This document shows, in pieces, positions 1-10,905 of a stretch of 64,000 nucleotides of DNA (positions within the stretch are counted from its first letter, which is position 1; each line of letters opens with the position of its first letter). A program made the translations under genes and the position numbers. Origin of the DNA: Gammaproteobacteria bacterium RIFCSPHIGHO2_12_FULL_37_14 (GTDB lineage Bacteria; Pseudomonadota; Gammaproteobacteria; DSM-16500); the NCBI GenBank assembly GCA_001801485.1, contig MGXV01000040.1, positions 77,723-141,722 of the forward strand, read 5' to 3'. The notes below the pieces were generated by a model. The model ran no database searches. It was not told where the DNA came from and saw only the letters and a program-made list of their open reading frames with translations.

Positions 1-1
1 T

Positions 2-1456
2 GTTGGTATTGGATATGCATTTGGTAGCATGTTAGCCATGTGGTATTTAGGCCCAATTTTTTTGCTGGGTAAGTATTTTGCTATTACACGAAGTGTATCG
101 GTAGATTTTTATGCACCTTCCCTGGCTAATCTATTTTCGCCCACGGTGAATATTTCTGGCGGAGTCATGCATGGAGCGGGTTATATCAATGTGATTAGTC
201 AAATTCACCCTAATTTAGGCATACCTATTCTTTTTGCATTCGGTATGAGTGTCTATGGTCTATTTCAACGATTCTTAAGTAGAACAAGTCGTTCTGGTTA
301 TTGGTTTCCCTATTTACTAGGAATGTTTTTCCTTGCGTTTTTAATGGTTTGGTCGCCGATAAATATTTGGCATAGACTACCGAAATTTCTTTCTATGTTT
401 CAATATACTTGGCGGTTGCTTAGCCAAGTGATTTGGGTAGGTGCTTTGCTATTTGCTTGTGTCCTTATTTGGATGTTTAAAAAAGAAATTAATCTCAGGC
501 AAACAGTGTTAGGTATGATATTTATCATGGTATGCTCTAGTGCTTGGTTGCCGATTACTGAACGATCGTTTATCGATATCAATCATTTTTTAAAAAAACC
601 TGAATTAATCACCAATCCAGATTCTTATGTCCTTGATGCAAGAAAAAATAAAAACTTGATACAAGGAATGGATAGGATGACATTAGATGCCTTTATTACA
701 AAGACAGCCGCTAGATCATTAAATCTTGAGTCGTCCTATTCAATTTCTAAAGATTTAATCAATTCATTACCAGGATTGTATATTGCTATAGAAGGGCATA
801 TACCCAAGGATATTGCATTTCACAACAAACAACTGATTGTGCTTGCTAATCAAATCACTTTAAATAAATTTGTATTAAAACCAGGTGCATATCATTGGAA
901 CATTGCTTTAAATAAGATGCGGGAATTATTGAAAAATAAATCTTCTATTCAACTGAAATTTAAAATAATAAATGCTAAGAACAATCATATTTCACCCAAA
1001 GTCACTATTCCAGTGGAATCAGTGAACCTAACTGGTTTTATGAAGCCATCTGAATTTTTGTCAGTGAATCAGATAGAGAAGTCTTGCAAACAGCAACAGG
1101 CAGACACCATTTGTAACATTTATGTGCCAAAAAATATTCAGTTATTAGAATTGCCGATATTATATTATCCAGACATGTTACGTATTACCTTAAATGGAAA
1201 AGTCATACCCTACCAAAATCTGTTCTATCAGAAATATCTTCTGACCAGCATTACTCCACTACCCAATCAAATGAATGAAATAAAGGTTCAATTTACGGGT
1301 ATGTTGTGGGCCAATACATTTAGTTCGCTTGCTTGGGGAATGTGGGGGTTGTTTTTGTTATTTATTGTATTAAAAAAATTGCAAACGAAAATAGTGCTGA
1401 CATTTACTCAAGTGGGTGTTGAAATTATCCCGCAGGCGAACGTTTACTCAAAATAA
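2..1456 (+). CDS. Polytopic membrane protein, 5' end outside the window
   Basis: The reading frame is open from the first bases of the window, so the start lies upstream and only the C-terminal part (about 484 residues) is visible. About six hydrophobic membrane segments in the first half are followed by a soluble domain of about 250 residues with beta-rich composition and then a final membrane segment before a basic tail. This layout resembles large integral membrane proteins of the YfhO/GT-C type that handle lipid-linked sugars in the envelope, but no catalytic motif is visible in the part present, so the function is not assigned. Its last 32 bases overlap the 3' end of the convergent downstream gene. 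Confidence 0.75.
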   Translation, partial: VGIGYAFGSMLAMWYLGPIFLLGKYFAITRSVSVDFYAPSLANLFSPTVNISGGVMHGAGYINVISQIHPNLGIPILFAFGMSVYGLFQRFLSRTSRSGYWFPYLLGMFFLAFLMVWSPINIWHRLPKFLSMFQYTWRLLSQVIWVGALLFACVLIWMFKKEINLRQTVLGMIFIMVCSSAWLPITERSFIDINHFLKKPELITNPDSYVLDARKNKNLIQGMDRMTLDAFITKTAARSLNLESSYSISKDLINSLPGLYIAIEGHIPKDIAFHNKQLIVLANQITLNKFVLKPGAYHWNIALNKMRELLKNKSSIQLKFKIINAKNNHISPKVTIPVESVNLTGFMKPSEFLSVNQIEKSCKQQQADTICNIYVPKNIQLLELPILYYPDMLRITLNGKVIPYQNLFYQKYLLTSITPLPNQMNEIKVQFTGMLWANTFSSLAWGMWGLFLLFIVLKKLQTKIVLTFTQVGVEIIPQANVYSK

Positions 1457-3023
1457 TATCAGTTTGATTAACACTTCTATCCCATACTAAGTGAATCGCA
1501 TTGGATTTTTCTGGTTCCTTCCAGAAAATGGGAAGATGCGGATAGATGGGTGTTAGCCAGTGTTCTTTAATATAAATTTTATTACGAGATAATTGTGGTG
1601 ATAGCATCATGATGAATGGCACCACAGAATATTGTCGCCATTGAGGCCTGCCAGTATTTACCATCGTTGGAAAATAGCTGACGATGATATCTTTGGAAGC
1701 GCTTTCTGGATGGTTCTGACGGTAGTCTGAAACGGCATTTAGTAATTGATTACTGTAGGTGCTTGCGACGGATTCAATTGGTATCCTGCGGAAATTTGAA
1801 TATAGTGGAGTTAGAATATAACAAGCGATTAATACTAAAAGAGGAGAAAGATAACATAATATGTGAAACGTTCTATTTGAAACATTCGATAGCAAATAGA
1901 TTATTCCAATAAACATCCAGGCGCATATAAACAGCCAATGTCTAGAATAAATTCCAAGTAGATTCCACCAATTAAAAGGTAGAAATAAATCGATAGTAAT
2001 GGCGAGAATTAATTCTAATATAATTAACGTTAACAATATATTTTTCTGGGGACGCTTATTAAGAAAAGAAATGATTAATGTAAAGGCTACAATAAAGGGC
2101 GCAAAGGTTAATAGTTGAGTGACTTGTTGTATACCAAACAGGCCAAGCTCACTCGCAGGAACCAATCCATTCATCGAATAAGGGCCACCGCTTAACCACC
2201 AATAAGCTCGGCTATAAAGCAATATTTTTAGAAAATACAGGTTTTTCATGGCTATAAGTGGTGCAAATATATCGTCAACGAAGCCACTGATCACTTGATG
2301 CCATGCTAATAAAAAAAGTGGAATAATCAAGACGGTTAACACAGCTAACAATGTCAATAATTTTAATCTAGCTTTTTTAATTTTAATAAGACGCAATAGA
2401 GGGATTGACCATGCAATTGCTAAATACAAAAAACCACCAATATGACTGAAAATAGCTAACAGCGTATAAGCTAAAAAAATGATTGTAGTTTGTAATTTAA
2501 CGCGTCCTGCTAGAATCAATTCCGATTCAAGGCACCATAAGGAAACAGCTGATATAGTAGCTGAAAATACGGCTAAGGTATAAGCGATCAAACCCCAGAT
2601 AAAATGAGTGGTATGTAAAAATAAAAATACTGGGCCAAGGATAATTCCGATGGTACATAGAGCGCGTAAAAAAGACATGCCTAATAATAAGCAAAAACTA
2701 TAACACATGGAAATAATTAAAAAAATAACCGTCAGGTAGCTAGCTAATGCAATTTCTAAGAAAGCGGCACCAAATATCAATGTCCAAAATCGAATAATTG
2801 AATCAAGTAATCGATACGTTAATGCGGATTGATAGTGATAATATTTGAGAGGTTGATCTGCCATCATTCCCATGACAACATGTGGCGAAAAATCAACTAA
2901 AGGCGGAATAGAATAATAGCAGATAAATGCGATTAAAATGGCAATAGCAATGAGTGGATTGATTGCTATAAATATTGAATGATGCCAATTCGTTTTACTC
3001 ACAAACAAACTCCAAAAATTCAT
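1425..3023 (-). CDS. Polytopic membrane protein of unknown function (GT-C-like)
   Basis: A 532-residue protein with roughly a dozen hydrophobic segments and short loops, ending in a soluble C-terminal portion of about 100 residues. The first periplasmic loop (around residues 40-60) contains Asp and His residues in a place where GT-C glycosyltransferases carry their acidic catalytic motif, but I cannot identify a family with certainty. It is the last gene of a minus-strand group metK - GT-C-like - small secreted protein - this gene, with only 9 bases to its upstream neighbour. Together with the two other large membrane proteins here it suggests a role in envelope polysaccharide or lipid glycosylation; this is inference from context. 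Confidence 0.75.
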   Translation of the reverse strand: MNFWSLFVSKTNWHHSIFIAINPLIAIAILIAFICYYSIPPLVDFSPHVVMGMMADQPLKYYHYQSALTYRLLDSIIRFWTLIFGAAFLEIALASYLTVIFLIISMCYSFCLLLGMSFLRALCTIGIILGPVFLFLHTTHFIWGLIAYTLAVFSATISAVSLWCLESELILAGRVKLQTTIIFLAYTLLAIFSHIGGFLYLAIAWSIPLLRLIKIKKARLKLLTLLAVLTVLIIPLFLLAWHQVISGFVDDIFAPLIAMKNLYFLKILLYSRAYWWLSGGPYSMNGLVPASELGLFGIQQVTQLLTFAPFIVAFTLIISFLNKRPQKNILLTLIILELILAITIDLFLPFNWWNLLGIYSRHWLFICAWMFIGIIYLLSNVSNRTFHILCYLSPLLVLIACYILTPLYSNFRRIPIESVASTYSNQLLNAVSDYRQNHPESASKDIIVSYFPTMVNTGRPQWRQYSVVPFIMMLSPQLSRNKIYIKEHWLTPIYPHLPIFWKEPEKSNAIHLVWDRSVNQTDIILSKRSPAG

Positions 3024-3032
3024 TTGAGATTA

Positions 3033-3455
3033 TTATTTTCCATTTCTGGCTAGCTGGGGCGATGGTTTCGTATGTTGAAAGGTACAATTTTTTAGCCCAG
3101 CTGCACAATGCATGGACCCACTCACTGAGTACCATGAGTTTTTTGCTAGATGAGGACGAAAATTATTTTTTGCTAGGTAGGCTCTTGCTTCTGAACCATT
3201 CCAATCTCGATAGTAACAGCGAAGCGAATTCTGTTGGTTGTTGTTCTTATGCCATTCAGCCAGAGTAAATTGTTGAGCGTATTTTTTAAATTGTTCAAGA
3301 TGTTTTGCGCTGAGTAGTTGATGACTTTCACTATCGTGCAATTGCCAAGTGTGTAACTTACCTTTTTTGATATCGCTAATACTAGGGCAAGTTTCAGCAT
3401 AAATTGACTGTATATGTATTATAAAAAAAATAAAAATTGCGATAAGCTTTCGCAT
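3033..3455 (-). CDS. Small secreted protein (DUF3757-like)
   Basis: A 140-residue protein with a clear Sec signal peptide (basic start, hydrophobic core, cleavage near IYA-ET around residue 20). The mature part has four Cys residues, starts with a Cys-Pro pair and is rich in Trp/Tyr; layout and spacing recall the DUF3757 family of small secreted proteins of Legionella-type bacteria, a resemblance judged by eye. The ATG at 3455 is preceded by AGGAG nine bases upstream; a GTG one codon earlier, which overlaps the stop of the upstream gene by one base, is an equally possible start, and either implies translational coupling. Function unknown. Confidence 0.7.
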   Translation of the reverse strand: MRKLIAIFIFFIIHIQSIYAETCPSISDIKKGKLHTWQLHDSESHQLLSAKHLEQFKKYAQQFTLAEWHKNNNQQNSLRCYYRDWNGSEARAYLAKNNFRPHLAKNSWYSVSGSMHCAAGLKNCTFQHTKPSPQLARNGK

Positions 3456-3457
3456 CA

Positions 3458-5323
3458 CTATTTTCTCCTGTATAAAGCAAATTTATATGCATTCGTTTTT
3501 TCGATTGTCGCATAGTACTGATAATTGCGCCATGCCATTCTAAATGTTGGATCGCTAGAAAGCTCATTGATATAGTCAAAATTATAATTTTCAAGATAGG
3601 GTTTATTTTTTTGGACATCGATGAAAACAAGTGTAGGTTTGAAAATATCTAATTCATTTGCAATGTTTTTAACAAAATAAGCTTTATCATCATTTAATTG
3701 CTGAAGTTGATGAGAGTTATTTGTTTGAGAATATTGTTTAATTATGCCTGCCAACCAAGCAAAGCTAGGATATTGGGAAATAGGTTGCGAAGTTGTGTCA
3801 TCAATAATTGGAAATTCATTCACCATCGTGGTTGATAAGAAGTAGACAGATTGTTGAGGGGCAAGTATACGCATAGCATTGATTAGCGGCTTCATGGTGT
3901 CTTTGTATGCCATAAATCCATTAATCAGCAAATAGGTATGATAAGTTGGTAATGCTGATATGAAAAAAACTAAATAACTGGTAACGATGAGATGATCGCT
4001 TTTGGTATTGCTTCTCAGTATGCATAAAGTCAGTAACATGGAAAATGTTAACAGCGTCATCGAAAATTGATGAGCATTCCAAGTATCAAATTTCAAAAAT
4101 GTTGCAACTAAGAAGCTTATAGCAATCATTAGTAAAGTAAGGCTAGATAACCACCAAGCATTTTTATTTGGGTAAGCTAGACGAAGAATGGCCAAGCAAA
4201 AAACAGTTAAAAAACTAAAAAAAGTGCTAGGTGAGAATATAATAATAGTCCAAATAGTTGGATAATAGGATGCAAAAAAAATAATTAATAATAAAATTAA
4301 GCCAATTTTTTCCATTAAATAATGAGAGGTTTTAAAAGGATGTAATAATAAATCGAATAACAAAATAGTCAGGATAATTGCTAGTGAAAAAGCAGGAAAT
4401 AAATGATATTCCCATGGCGATCGTTGCAAAATATAAATCAATAGAAAGCTAATAAATGATACAATTAAAACACTGGTTAAAATGTTAATTTCTTTTATTT
4501 GTTTAATCATGGGATATTGAATGAAATATAATAATAAAATGAGCCCACAAAAAAACATGGGGAAATTAAATAAAATTTGTGTCCAAGGGAAATGGTAACT
4601 GTGGTAATGATATCTGGCAATTAAAGGTAGAATAATAGTAATATAATCTCGATGAAATAAAAAAATAATGACTATATAAGTAATCAATACTAGGAATACT
4701 GTTATTGTTTCTGCGCGCAACCAGGCTAAATAATTTTTTTTGCGATAGATATAGTAAGCTTCAAGAAAAACTAGTGTAATAGGAAAGAACGGCTTGATCG
4801 CCAAGCCGATACTAGCAAATAACCCTATTAAAATAGTATGTTTAGCTGAGTTGTTTGATAATAATCGACTATACACCAACAACACATAGGGCATGATTAA
4901 AATAAAAAATAGATGTTCGCGCTGGCCAAAATCAGTCGGTAATGGCAGAGCAAGGAATGTAGCAGCGAGTGTCAGTAAAAATAAATTGGATTGAGCACGA
5001 TCATTGTGTTTATTTGACCATAATAAATAACCGCACAGACAAAGCGATAAACTAGCTAGCACAAAAATAAATAGTCGAAAAGCTAAAGTAATTGGAATAG
5101 AAAAAAATTTTGAAAGCATCACCGGGAGAGAATAAAGATATAAAAACATAGGAGGTGATGGTTCAAAAAATTCTTTAGCATAATGACCGCCAGCAAGTAA
5201 TCGCTTGGCTTCTTGCAATCCCCAGCTGACATCCCAATTAAAAAGTAGTGTCGATTGGATCATCCATGCAGATAGATAAATAATAATCAGCGGAATAACA
5301 AGGTAACTAGCTTTTTGCAGCAT
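3458..5323 (-). CDS. GT-C-fold membrane glycosyltransferase-like protein
   Basis: A 621-residue integral membrane protein with about a dozen hydrophobic segments. The first extracytoplasmic loop holds an acidic motif ([11 protein letters not shown], near residue 29) and a second acidic/aromatic patch (FFEPSPPMF, near residue 52), the pattern of dolichyl/undecaprenyl-phosphate-sugar-dependent GT-C enzymes such as ArnT/PMT. A soluble C-terminal domain of about 130 residues follows, as in that superfamily. It probably transfers a sugar from a lipid carrier at the periplasmic face; donor and acceptor are not predictable. It overlaps the end of metK by 17 bases and the following small secreted gene by about one base, so the group is likely cotranscribed. 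Confidence 0.75.
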   Translation of the reverse strand: MLQKASYLVIPLIIIYLSAWMIQSTLLFNWDVSWGLQEAKRLLAGGHYAKEFFEPSPPMFLYLYSLPVMLSKFFSIPITLAFRLFIFVLASLSLCLCGYLLWSNKHNDRAQSNLFLLTLAATFLALPLPTDFGQREHLFFILIMPYVLLVYSRLLSNNSAKHTILIGLFASIGLAIKPFFPITLVFLEAYYIYRKKNYLAWLRAETITVFLVLITYIVIIFLFHRDYITIILPLIARYHYHSYHFPWTQILFNFPMFFCGLILLLYFIQYPMIKQIKEINILTSVLIVSFISFLLIYILQRSPWEYHLFPAFSLAIILTILLFDLLLHPFKTSHYLMEKIGLILLLIIFFASYYPTIWTIIIFSPSTFFSFLTVFCLAILRLAYPNKNAWWLSSLTLLMIAISFLVATFLKFDTWNAHQFSMTLLTFSMLLTLCILRSNTKSDHLIVTSYLVFFISALPTYHTYLLINGFMAYKDTMKPLINAMRILAPQQSVYFLSTTMVNEFPIIDDTTSQPISQYPSFAWLAGIIKQYSQTNNSHQLQQLNDDKAYFVKNIANELDIFKPTLVFIDVQKNKPYLENYNFDYINELSSDPTFRMAWRNYQYYATIEKTNAYKFALYRRK

Positions 5324-6467
5324 CGCGTAATTGTTCGGCTTTATCAGTTTTTTCCCAACTTAAATCCAAATCATCGCGACCAAAATGACCGTACGTTGCT
5401 GTGGGAAGATAAATAGGTTGTAAAAGATTAAGCATTTTAATAATACTATGAGGACGTAAGTCAAAGTGGTTCAATATCAGTTGGATTAATTTATGATTAG
5501 AAATTTTGCCCGTACCGAAAGTATCAATATAAATAGAAGTAGGTTCAGCTAGCCCTATTGCATAAGAGAGTTGAATTTCACAGCGATCGGCCAGTCCTGC
5601 AGCAACAATATTTTTTGCAACATAGCGAGCAGCATAGGCAGCCGATCGATCCACTTTAGAGGGATCTTTACCTGAAAAACAACCACCGCCGTGATGAGCC
5701 ATGCCACCATAAGTATCAACAATAATTTTTCGACCGGTTAAACCACAATCGCCTTGTGGACCACCAATAACAAATCGACCAGTAGGATTGACCAAAAATT
5801 TAGTTTGCTTTAACCATTTTTCTGGGAAAGTGGGTTTAATAATTTCTTCAATGACCGCTTCAACTAGATTTGCGTAAGGAATATCAGGATCATGTTGTGT
5901 TGATAACACCACACTGGTGACAGCCACAGGTTGATGATTGACGTATTGAACAGTGACTTGTGATTTTGCATCGGGTCGCAGCCAAGGCAATATACCTTCT
6001 TTGCGTAACTGTGCTTGACGTTTCATTAACTGATGCGCATAAACAATCGGTGCAGGCATCAATACGTCGGTTTCATTACTGGCATAGCCAAACATTAATC
6101 CTTGGTCACCAGCACCTTGATCTTCTTGTGATTTTTTTTCAATGCCAACGGCAATATCTGGAGATTGCTTACCAATTGCGGTGATAACAGCACATGATTC
6201 TGCATCAAAGCCGATTTCAGAGCTGATATAGCCAATATCATGAATGACTTTGCGAGCAATTTGCTCAACGTCTGCCCAAGCTTGAGTGGTAATTTCTCCA
6301 CCGACAAATACCATGCCGGTTTTAACCAAGGTTTCACAAGCGACGCGCGCAGTTTTATCACTTTTTAAAATAGCATCAAGAATCGCATCAGAGATTTGAT
6401 CAGCGATTTTATCAGGATGGCCTTCAGAGACCGATTCAGATGTAAATACAAATTCATTTTGCTGCAT
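5307..6467 (-). CDS. metK: S-adenosylmethionine synthetase
   Basis: Makes S-adenosylmethionine from methionine and ATP in the cytoplasm. The 386-residue length matches the family (about 384). Signature motifs are present: GHPDK at residues 16-20 (ATP/Mg binding), [12 protein letters not shown] near residue 120, and the glycine-rich phosphate loop [16 protein letters not shown] near residue 260. It heads the minus-strand group and is divergent from the sulfatase-like gene, with only 61 bases between the two starts, so both promoters must sit in that gap. No SAM riboswitch fold is apparent there. SAM demand in the neighbourhood includes cfa and the TPR-methyltransferase, but no direct operon link exists. 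Confidence 0.98.
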   Translation of the reverse strand: MQQNEFVFTSESVSEGHPDKIADQISDAILDAILKSDKTARVACETLVKTGMVFVGGEITTQAWADVEQIARKVIHDIGYISSEIGFDAESCAVITAIGKQSPDIAVGIEKKSQEDQGAGDQGLMFGYASNETDVLMPAPIVYAHQLMKRQAQLRKEGILPWLRPDAKSQVTVQYVNHQPVAVTSVVLSTQHDPDIPYANLVEAVIEEIIKPTFPEKWLKQTKFLVNPTGRFVIGGPQGDCGLTGRKIIVDTYGGMAHHGGGCFSGKDPSKVDRSAAYAARYVAKNIVAAGLADRCEIQLSYAIGLAEPTSIYIDTFGTGKISNHKLIQLILNHFDLRPHSIIKMLNLLQPIYLPTATYGHFGRDDLDLSWEKTDKAEQLRDAAKS

Positions 6468-6528
6468 GATTGCTGTTGGTTGCCGAAATTATGTACTATA
6501 GCACATTGTCAGTATCGTAGGAAAGTGC

Positions 6529-8670
6529 ATGCATCTAACTTATCCATTTCATCGCCTAGTCCGTATGCTGGTTTGTCTTACTATTTTGTTTATCCTGGCG
6601 CAACTAGTTTTTTTTACCATTCATTACCATGTTTCCGAACTAATTGATTCGCTAATTAATAGTTCGCTCTCGCATGTCATATTTTCACCAGTTATTTTCT
6701 TGCCTATTCTGCAATATATTGCCATTCAAATTCTGGCTTATTGTCTATTAATTTGTTGGGTAGTTTTTATTGCAGGTTCATTAAGCCAGTTATTTCGATT
6801 GCCGACCAATGCAATTTATTGGCTGGGAATAAATTATTGGATTTTGAACATCATTATCATGTTTGTATTGAATAGCCATTATTTTCCCGGATCTTTTTTT
6901 GCCCAACCATTTCATCAGGATGTTTGGCTAAGTAAATTCGAAAACTTTATTTTACTATTAACCTTGAGTATTTTACTCATCACCACTTTATTAGCATATG
7001 TAAATTATTTTTGGTTTAAACGCTTCCCTATTTTGGGAGGAATTTTTTTGGTTTTTGGATTAGTGATGTTAACAATGGCATTGCCTAATCAAGATTTGCC
7101 GATTGAGCCACATAAAAATTATCATCAACCTAACATTATTATTATTGGACTTGACTCTGTACGACCCGATTTCGTCCGTTATTTTAAAAACAATAATATG
7201 CATACACCAACTATCGATAACTTTTTACAATCAGCTATTACCTTTACTCAAGCTTATACACCATTAGCGAGAACTTTTCCCGCATGGATTAGTCTATTAA
7301 GTGCTAAACATCCTGTACATTCGGGTGCGCGTAACAATTTAATCGCTAGTAGTGAACTTACTAAAGAAGATAATCTTGCTAAACGTTTGCAGCAATCAGG
7401 TTATGAGACGATGTACGCAACAGATGAAAAACGTTTTAGTAATATCACGAATGAATATGGTTTTGATCATATTATCGGGCCAAGAATGGGAGTGAATGAT
7501 TTTTTATTAGGAGGATTAACGGATTTTCCAATGAGCAATTTATTGCTTAAGTTACCAATAGCAAGATTTCTATTTCCCTATCAATTTGGTAATCGCGCTG
7601 CCAGTATCACATATGATCCCAATGATTTTTTGCAACTTGTATATGTTGCCTTGGCACAACGAGCAGACAAACCATTGTTTTTAGCAATACATTTATGTTT
7701 GAGTCACTGGCCATTTACTTGGGCGCGCGATGGACAAGAAGAAAATTTTACTTTACCACAACGTTATCGCAGTAGCGTTGAAGCGGTTGATTATCAATTG
7801 AGTAAGTTGCTGCAAATTTTAAAAGAGCAAAAATTGCTTGAACATAGTCTTGTCATTTTGCTTTCCGATCATGGGACCACCTTAGGGTTAGTTGGCGATC
7901 GCACGATCAGTAAAAATAAATATGTTGGCGATCAGCTTAATTTAAAAAAAATTGCTTTAGCTAAATTGAGCTCGGCATCTCAATATAGTTTGGATTTTAA
8001 ACATGATTATACGATAGCAGCCTCTTACGGACAGGCAACCGATGTGCTTAGCCTTAAGCAATATCATATCTTGTTGGGAATGAAAGGATTTGGCATTCCG
8101 CTTACGCCAAGGTTAGTTAATAATTTTGTTTCATCTATGGATATAGCACCGACAATTTTAGATTATCTAAAGGTATCACCACTCAAGCAGATCGATGGCA
8201 TCTCACTAGCTACCACTTTTTCTATTTCAAATCAAATAAGATTACCTGAGCGATCATTTTTTTTTGAAACTGGCGATAAATTATCTGAAATTGAAATAAA
8301 TGACATTCATATTGAAAAGGTTTTACAAAAACAAATAGGTATTTATCGCGTTCATTCGCAAAATGGTTTGTTATTTATTAATCCAGCGGATGAAAAATAT
8401 ATTCTACAAGCTAAACAGTATGCTATTTTACAAGGGGAATGGTTGTTGGCTTATTATCCTGCTTCAATTGAAACAAGATTAATTGCTTCGAATTCATCAA
8501 TCTTGCTGCCAAATTTAGTCGTACAAAAACCCTATTATGTATTAGTAAATTTAAAATCAGGACAATGGACGATAGGCTTGTCTAGCGTTTGGGCAAAATC
8601 AGCACCTATTGCTCAACTCACACAACAATTGCAGTCATTTTATGGCGATAAAATGAAGTTTTTGGACTAA
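6529..8670 (+). CDS. Inner-membrane sulfatase/phosphoethanolamine-transferase-like protein
   Basis: A 713-residue alkaline-phosphatase-superfamily protein. Residues 1-190 hold about five transmembrane helices; the rest is a large periplasmic domain. Metal-site motifs are visible: IIIGLDSVRPDF (first Asp), a putative Thr nucleophile in LARTFPAW, and LLSDHGTT (Asp-His pair). The Thr nucleophile and helix layout match LtaS/EptA-type enzymes that move phosphoglycerol or phosphoethanolamine onto envelope glycans or lipid A, rather than true sulfatases, which use Cys or Ser. A long insertion between the DHG motif and the end carries another Asp/His-rich patch. The substrate is not predictable. The gene is divergent from metK and followed by tkt. 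Confidence 0.85.
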   Translation: MHLTYPFHRLVRMLVCLTILFILAQLVFFTIHYHVSELIDSLINSSLSHVIFSPVIFLPILQYIAIQILAYCLLICWVVFIAGSLSQLFRLPTNAIYWLGINYWILNIIIMFVLNSHYFPGSFFAQPFHQDVWLSKFENFILLLTLSILLITTLLAYVNYFWFKRFPILGGIFLVFGLVMLTMALPNQDLPIEPHKNYHQPNIIIIGLDSVRPDFVRYFKNNNMHTPTIDNFLQSAITFTQAYTPLARTFPAWISLLSAKHPVHSGARNNLIASSELTKEDNLAKRLQQSGYETMYATDEKRFSNITNEYGFDHIIGPRMGVNDFLLGGLTDFPMSNLLLKLPIARFLFPYQFGNRAASITYDPNDFLQLVYVALAQRADKPLFLAIHLCLSHWPFTWARDGQEENFTLPQRYRSSVEAVDYQLSKLLQILKEQKLLEHSLVILLSDHGTTLGLVGDRTISKNKYVGDQLNLKKIALAKLSSASQYSLDFKHDYTIAASYGQATDVLSLKQYHILLGMKGFGIPLTPRLVNNFVSSMDIAPTILDYLKVSPLKQIDGISLATTFSISNQIRLPERSFFFETGDKLSEIEINDIHIEKVLQKQIGIYRVHSQNGLLFINPADEKYILQAKQYAILQGEWLLAYYPASIETRLIASNSSILLPNLVVQKPYYVLVNLKSGQWTIGLSSVWAKSAPIAQLTQQLQSFYGDKMKFLD

Positions 8671-8743
8671 GAGTGTTCTTATTCCCTCGCTCATTAAAAT
8701 CGGTTACTATCGCTCATCCAGGCTCTAAAGAGGAAACTTATCA

Positions 8744-10795
8744 ATGCCAGTACCTACGCGTCGAGATCGTGCTGATGCTATCCGTTTTTTAAGTATGGAT
8801 GCCGTGCAGAAGGCGAATTCTGGGCATCCTGGTATGCCGATGGGAATGGCTGATATTGCCGAAGTATTATGGCAGGATTTTCTTAAACATAATCCTAACA
8901 ATCCTCACTGGTTGAATCGCGATCGTTTTATTCTTTCAAATGGGCATGGCTGTATGTTGCAATATGCCTTACTTCATTTAACAGGATATGACTTATCCAT
9001 CGATGATATAAAACAATTTCGACAGTTGCATTCCAACACACCTGGACATCCAGAACTAGGTGACACACCAGGAGTAGAAACGACGACAGGCCCACTTGGC
9101 CAAGGTCTTGCCAATGCAGTGGGTATGGCAATAGCAGAAAAGCATTTAGCAGCAATTTTTAATCGATCCAATTTTTCTATCATAGATCACTTTATCTATT
9201 GTTTCGTTGGTGATGGCGATCTGATGGAGGGAATATCCCATGAAGTATGTTCTTTAGCGGGTAACTTGGGATTGGGCAAACTAATTGTTTTTTATGATGA
9301 TAATGGAATTTCAATTGATGGTAAGGTGGAAGGATGGTTTCAAGATAATACGCCATTACGTTTTGAAAGTTATGGTTGGCATGTTGTCCCATCGATTGAT
9401 GGACATAATAGCGAGGCAGTATATCAAGCTATTATGTCAGCGCAAATGGTGACCGATAAACCATCTATTATCTGTTGTAAAACAACGATTGGTCGAGGAT
9501 CTCCTAATCTTGCCGGTACAGCAACAACGCATGGCGCAGCACTAGGTGAAACTGAGATAAGTGCCGCGCGCACGCATCTTGAATGGCCGCATATACCATT
9601 TGTTATTCCTCAAGAAATCTATACATCGTGGGATGCGCGCAATAAAGGACAAGCTTTAGAAAAAACTTGGCAAACATTATTCAGCCAATACCAACAACAC
9701 TACCCCGAGCTTGCGAAAGAGTTATTACGGCGTATGGCAGGACAATTACCAGAGAATTGGCAACTTGTTTCGGATAATTTATTGCAAATGATGTTTGAAA
9801 AAAAACAATCCGTGGCAACGCGTAAAGCTTCACAGTTATGTCTGAATGAGTATGCCAATCATTTACCAGAAATGATGGGTGGATCAGCAGATTTAACAGA
9901 GTCGAATTGTACGAATTGGCAGGGAATGAAAGTTTTTTCGAAAACATTTGCTGAAGGTCGTTATCTTCATTATGGTGTACGTGAATTTGGCATGTCAGGA
10001 ATAATGAACGGCATGGCTTTGTATAAGGGTATTATTCCTTTCGGTGGAACATTTTTAACTTTTTCTGATTATGCGCGTAATGCTATCCGGCTTGCGGCTA
10101 TCATGCGGCAGCGAGTTATTTTTGTCTATACACACGATTCTATAGGATTAGGTGAAGATGGTCCTACTCATCAACCCGTAGAACAATTACCTGGTTTACG
10201 TATGATGCCAGGGCTTTCAATTTGGCGACCTTGCGATACGGCAGAAACTGCAGTGGCTTGGCGCAAAGCGCTTGAACGACAAGGCCCGACTTGTTTGCTA
10301 TTCTCACGACAAACCCTAGCGTATCAAGAACGCACGCCAGAACAGTTAAGTTTGATCCAACGAGGTGGATATATCTTGTTAGATGATGCAGAAGGTAAGC
10401 CTGATGCTATTTTTATTGCTACTGGTTCAGAAGTCGGCTTAGCAGTTGAAGCTGCCAAACAATTAAAATTACAAGAAATTGATGTACGAGTTGTTTCTAT
10501 GCCATCGAGTGATGTATTTCTTATGCAAGATCAAGCCTATCGTGATAATGTTTTACCCGATACCGTGGTAGCAAAAATTGCTATCGAAGCAGCTTCTAGT
10601 AATTATTGGTATCGTTTTGTGGGTCAGTACGGAAAAGTGATTGGTTTAGATAGATTTGGTGCTTCAGCGCCAGCGAATGATGTGTACAATGATTGTGGAA
10701 TAACAGTTGAACGTATTATTGATGTTGCCAAAGAAACAATTTATGCTGCTGCCACAGTAAAACATCATTTGCATTTACAATGTGCTGATGAGTAA
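8744..10795 (+). CDS. tkt: Transketolase
   Basis: A thiamine-diphosphate enzyme of the non-oxidative pentose phosphate pathway that moves two-carbon units between sugar phosphates. At 683 residues it is slightly longer than the usual 660-670. Visible motifs: the N-terminal [11 protein letters not shown], the SNGHG loop, the cofactor-binding GDGDLMEG through the [10 protein letters not shown] segment, and the C-terminal [16 protein letters not shown]. The start at 8744 is preceded by a GAGG ribosome site. It lies upstream of gap, as in many gammaproteobacteria, but here the pair leads into nucleoside-catabolic genes instead of pgk. A 68-base palindromic element lies between tkt and gap. Confidence 0.97.
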   Translation: MPVPTRRDRADAIRFLSMDAVQKANSGHPGMPMGMADIAEVLWQDFLKHNPNNPHWLNRDRFILSNGHGCMLQYALLHLTGYDLSIDDIKQFRQLHSNTPGHPELGDTPGVETTTGPLGQGLANAVGMAIAEKHLAAIFNRSNFSIIDHFIYCFVGDGDLMEGISHEVCSLAGNLGLGKLIVFYDDNGISIDGKVEGWFQDNTPLRFESYGWHVVPSIDGHNSEAVYQAIMSAQMVTDKPSIICCKTTIGRGSPNLAGTATTHGAALGETEISAARTHLEWPHIPFVIPQEIYTSWDARNKGQALEKTWQTLFSQYQQHYPELAKELLRRMAGQLPENWQLVSDNLLQMMFEKKQSVATRKASQLCLNEYANHLPEMMGGSADLTESNCTNWQGMKVFSKTFAEGRYLHYGVREFGMSGIMNGMALYKGIIPFGGTFLTFSDYARNAIRLAAIMRQRVIFVYTHDSIGLGEDGPTHQPVEQLPGLRMMPGLSIWRPCDTAETAVAWRKALERQGPTCLLFSRQTLAYQERTPEQLSLIQRGGYILLDDAEGKPDAIFIATGSEVGLAVEAAKQLKLQEIDVRVVSMPSSDVFLMQDQAYRDNVLPDTVVAKIAIEAASSNYWYRFVGQYGKVIGLDRFGASAPANDVYNDCGITVERIIDVAKETIYAAATVKHHLHLQCADE

Positions 10796-10804
10796 TTTAA
10801 ATGG

Positions 10805-10872
10805 TGTCATCCGGAGGACTATTTTGAGAGCATTTTTTCTCATTAAATAGCACGAAAAATCTTGGGATGACA
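10805..10872. repeat. 68-base palindromic intergenic element between tkt and gap
   Basis: Terminal inverted repeats TGTCATCC (10805-10812) and GGATGACA (10865-10872) enclose a second nested inverted repeat (CTATTT-TGAGA ... TCTCA-TT-AAATAG). The transcript would fold into a long two-part hairpin. The TGTCATCC ends resemble those of dispersed palindromic elements common in host-associated proteobacteria. It could attenuate or process the tkt-gap transcript. No second copy was noticed in this window. Confidence 0.5.
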
Positions 10873-10905
10873 AACGCGAACGGCAAATAAAACAGGAGAA
10901 TACAT

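Noticed and set aside
2975..3268. 97-codon plus-strand open frame opposite the small secreted gene
   Set aside because: It lies across two better-supported minus-strand genes and has no ribosome site or family features.
6468..6528. Possible SAM riboswitch before metK
   Set aside because: Only 61 bases separate the divergent starts and no riboswitch-like fold is visible.
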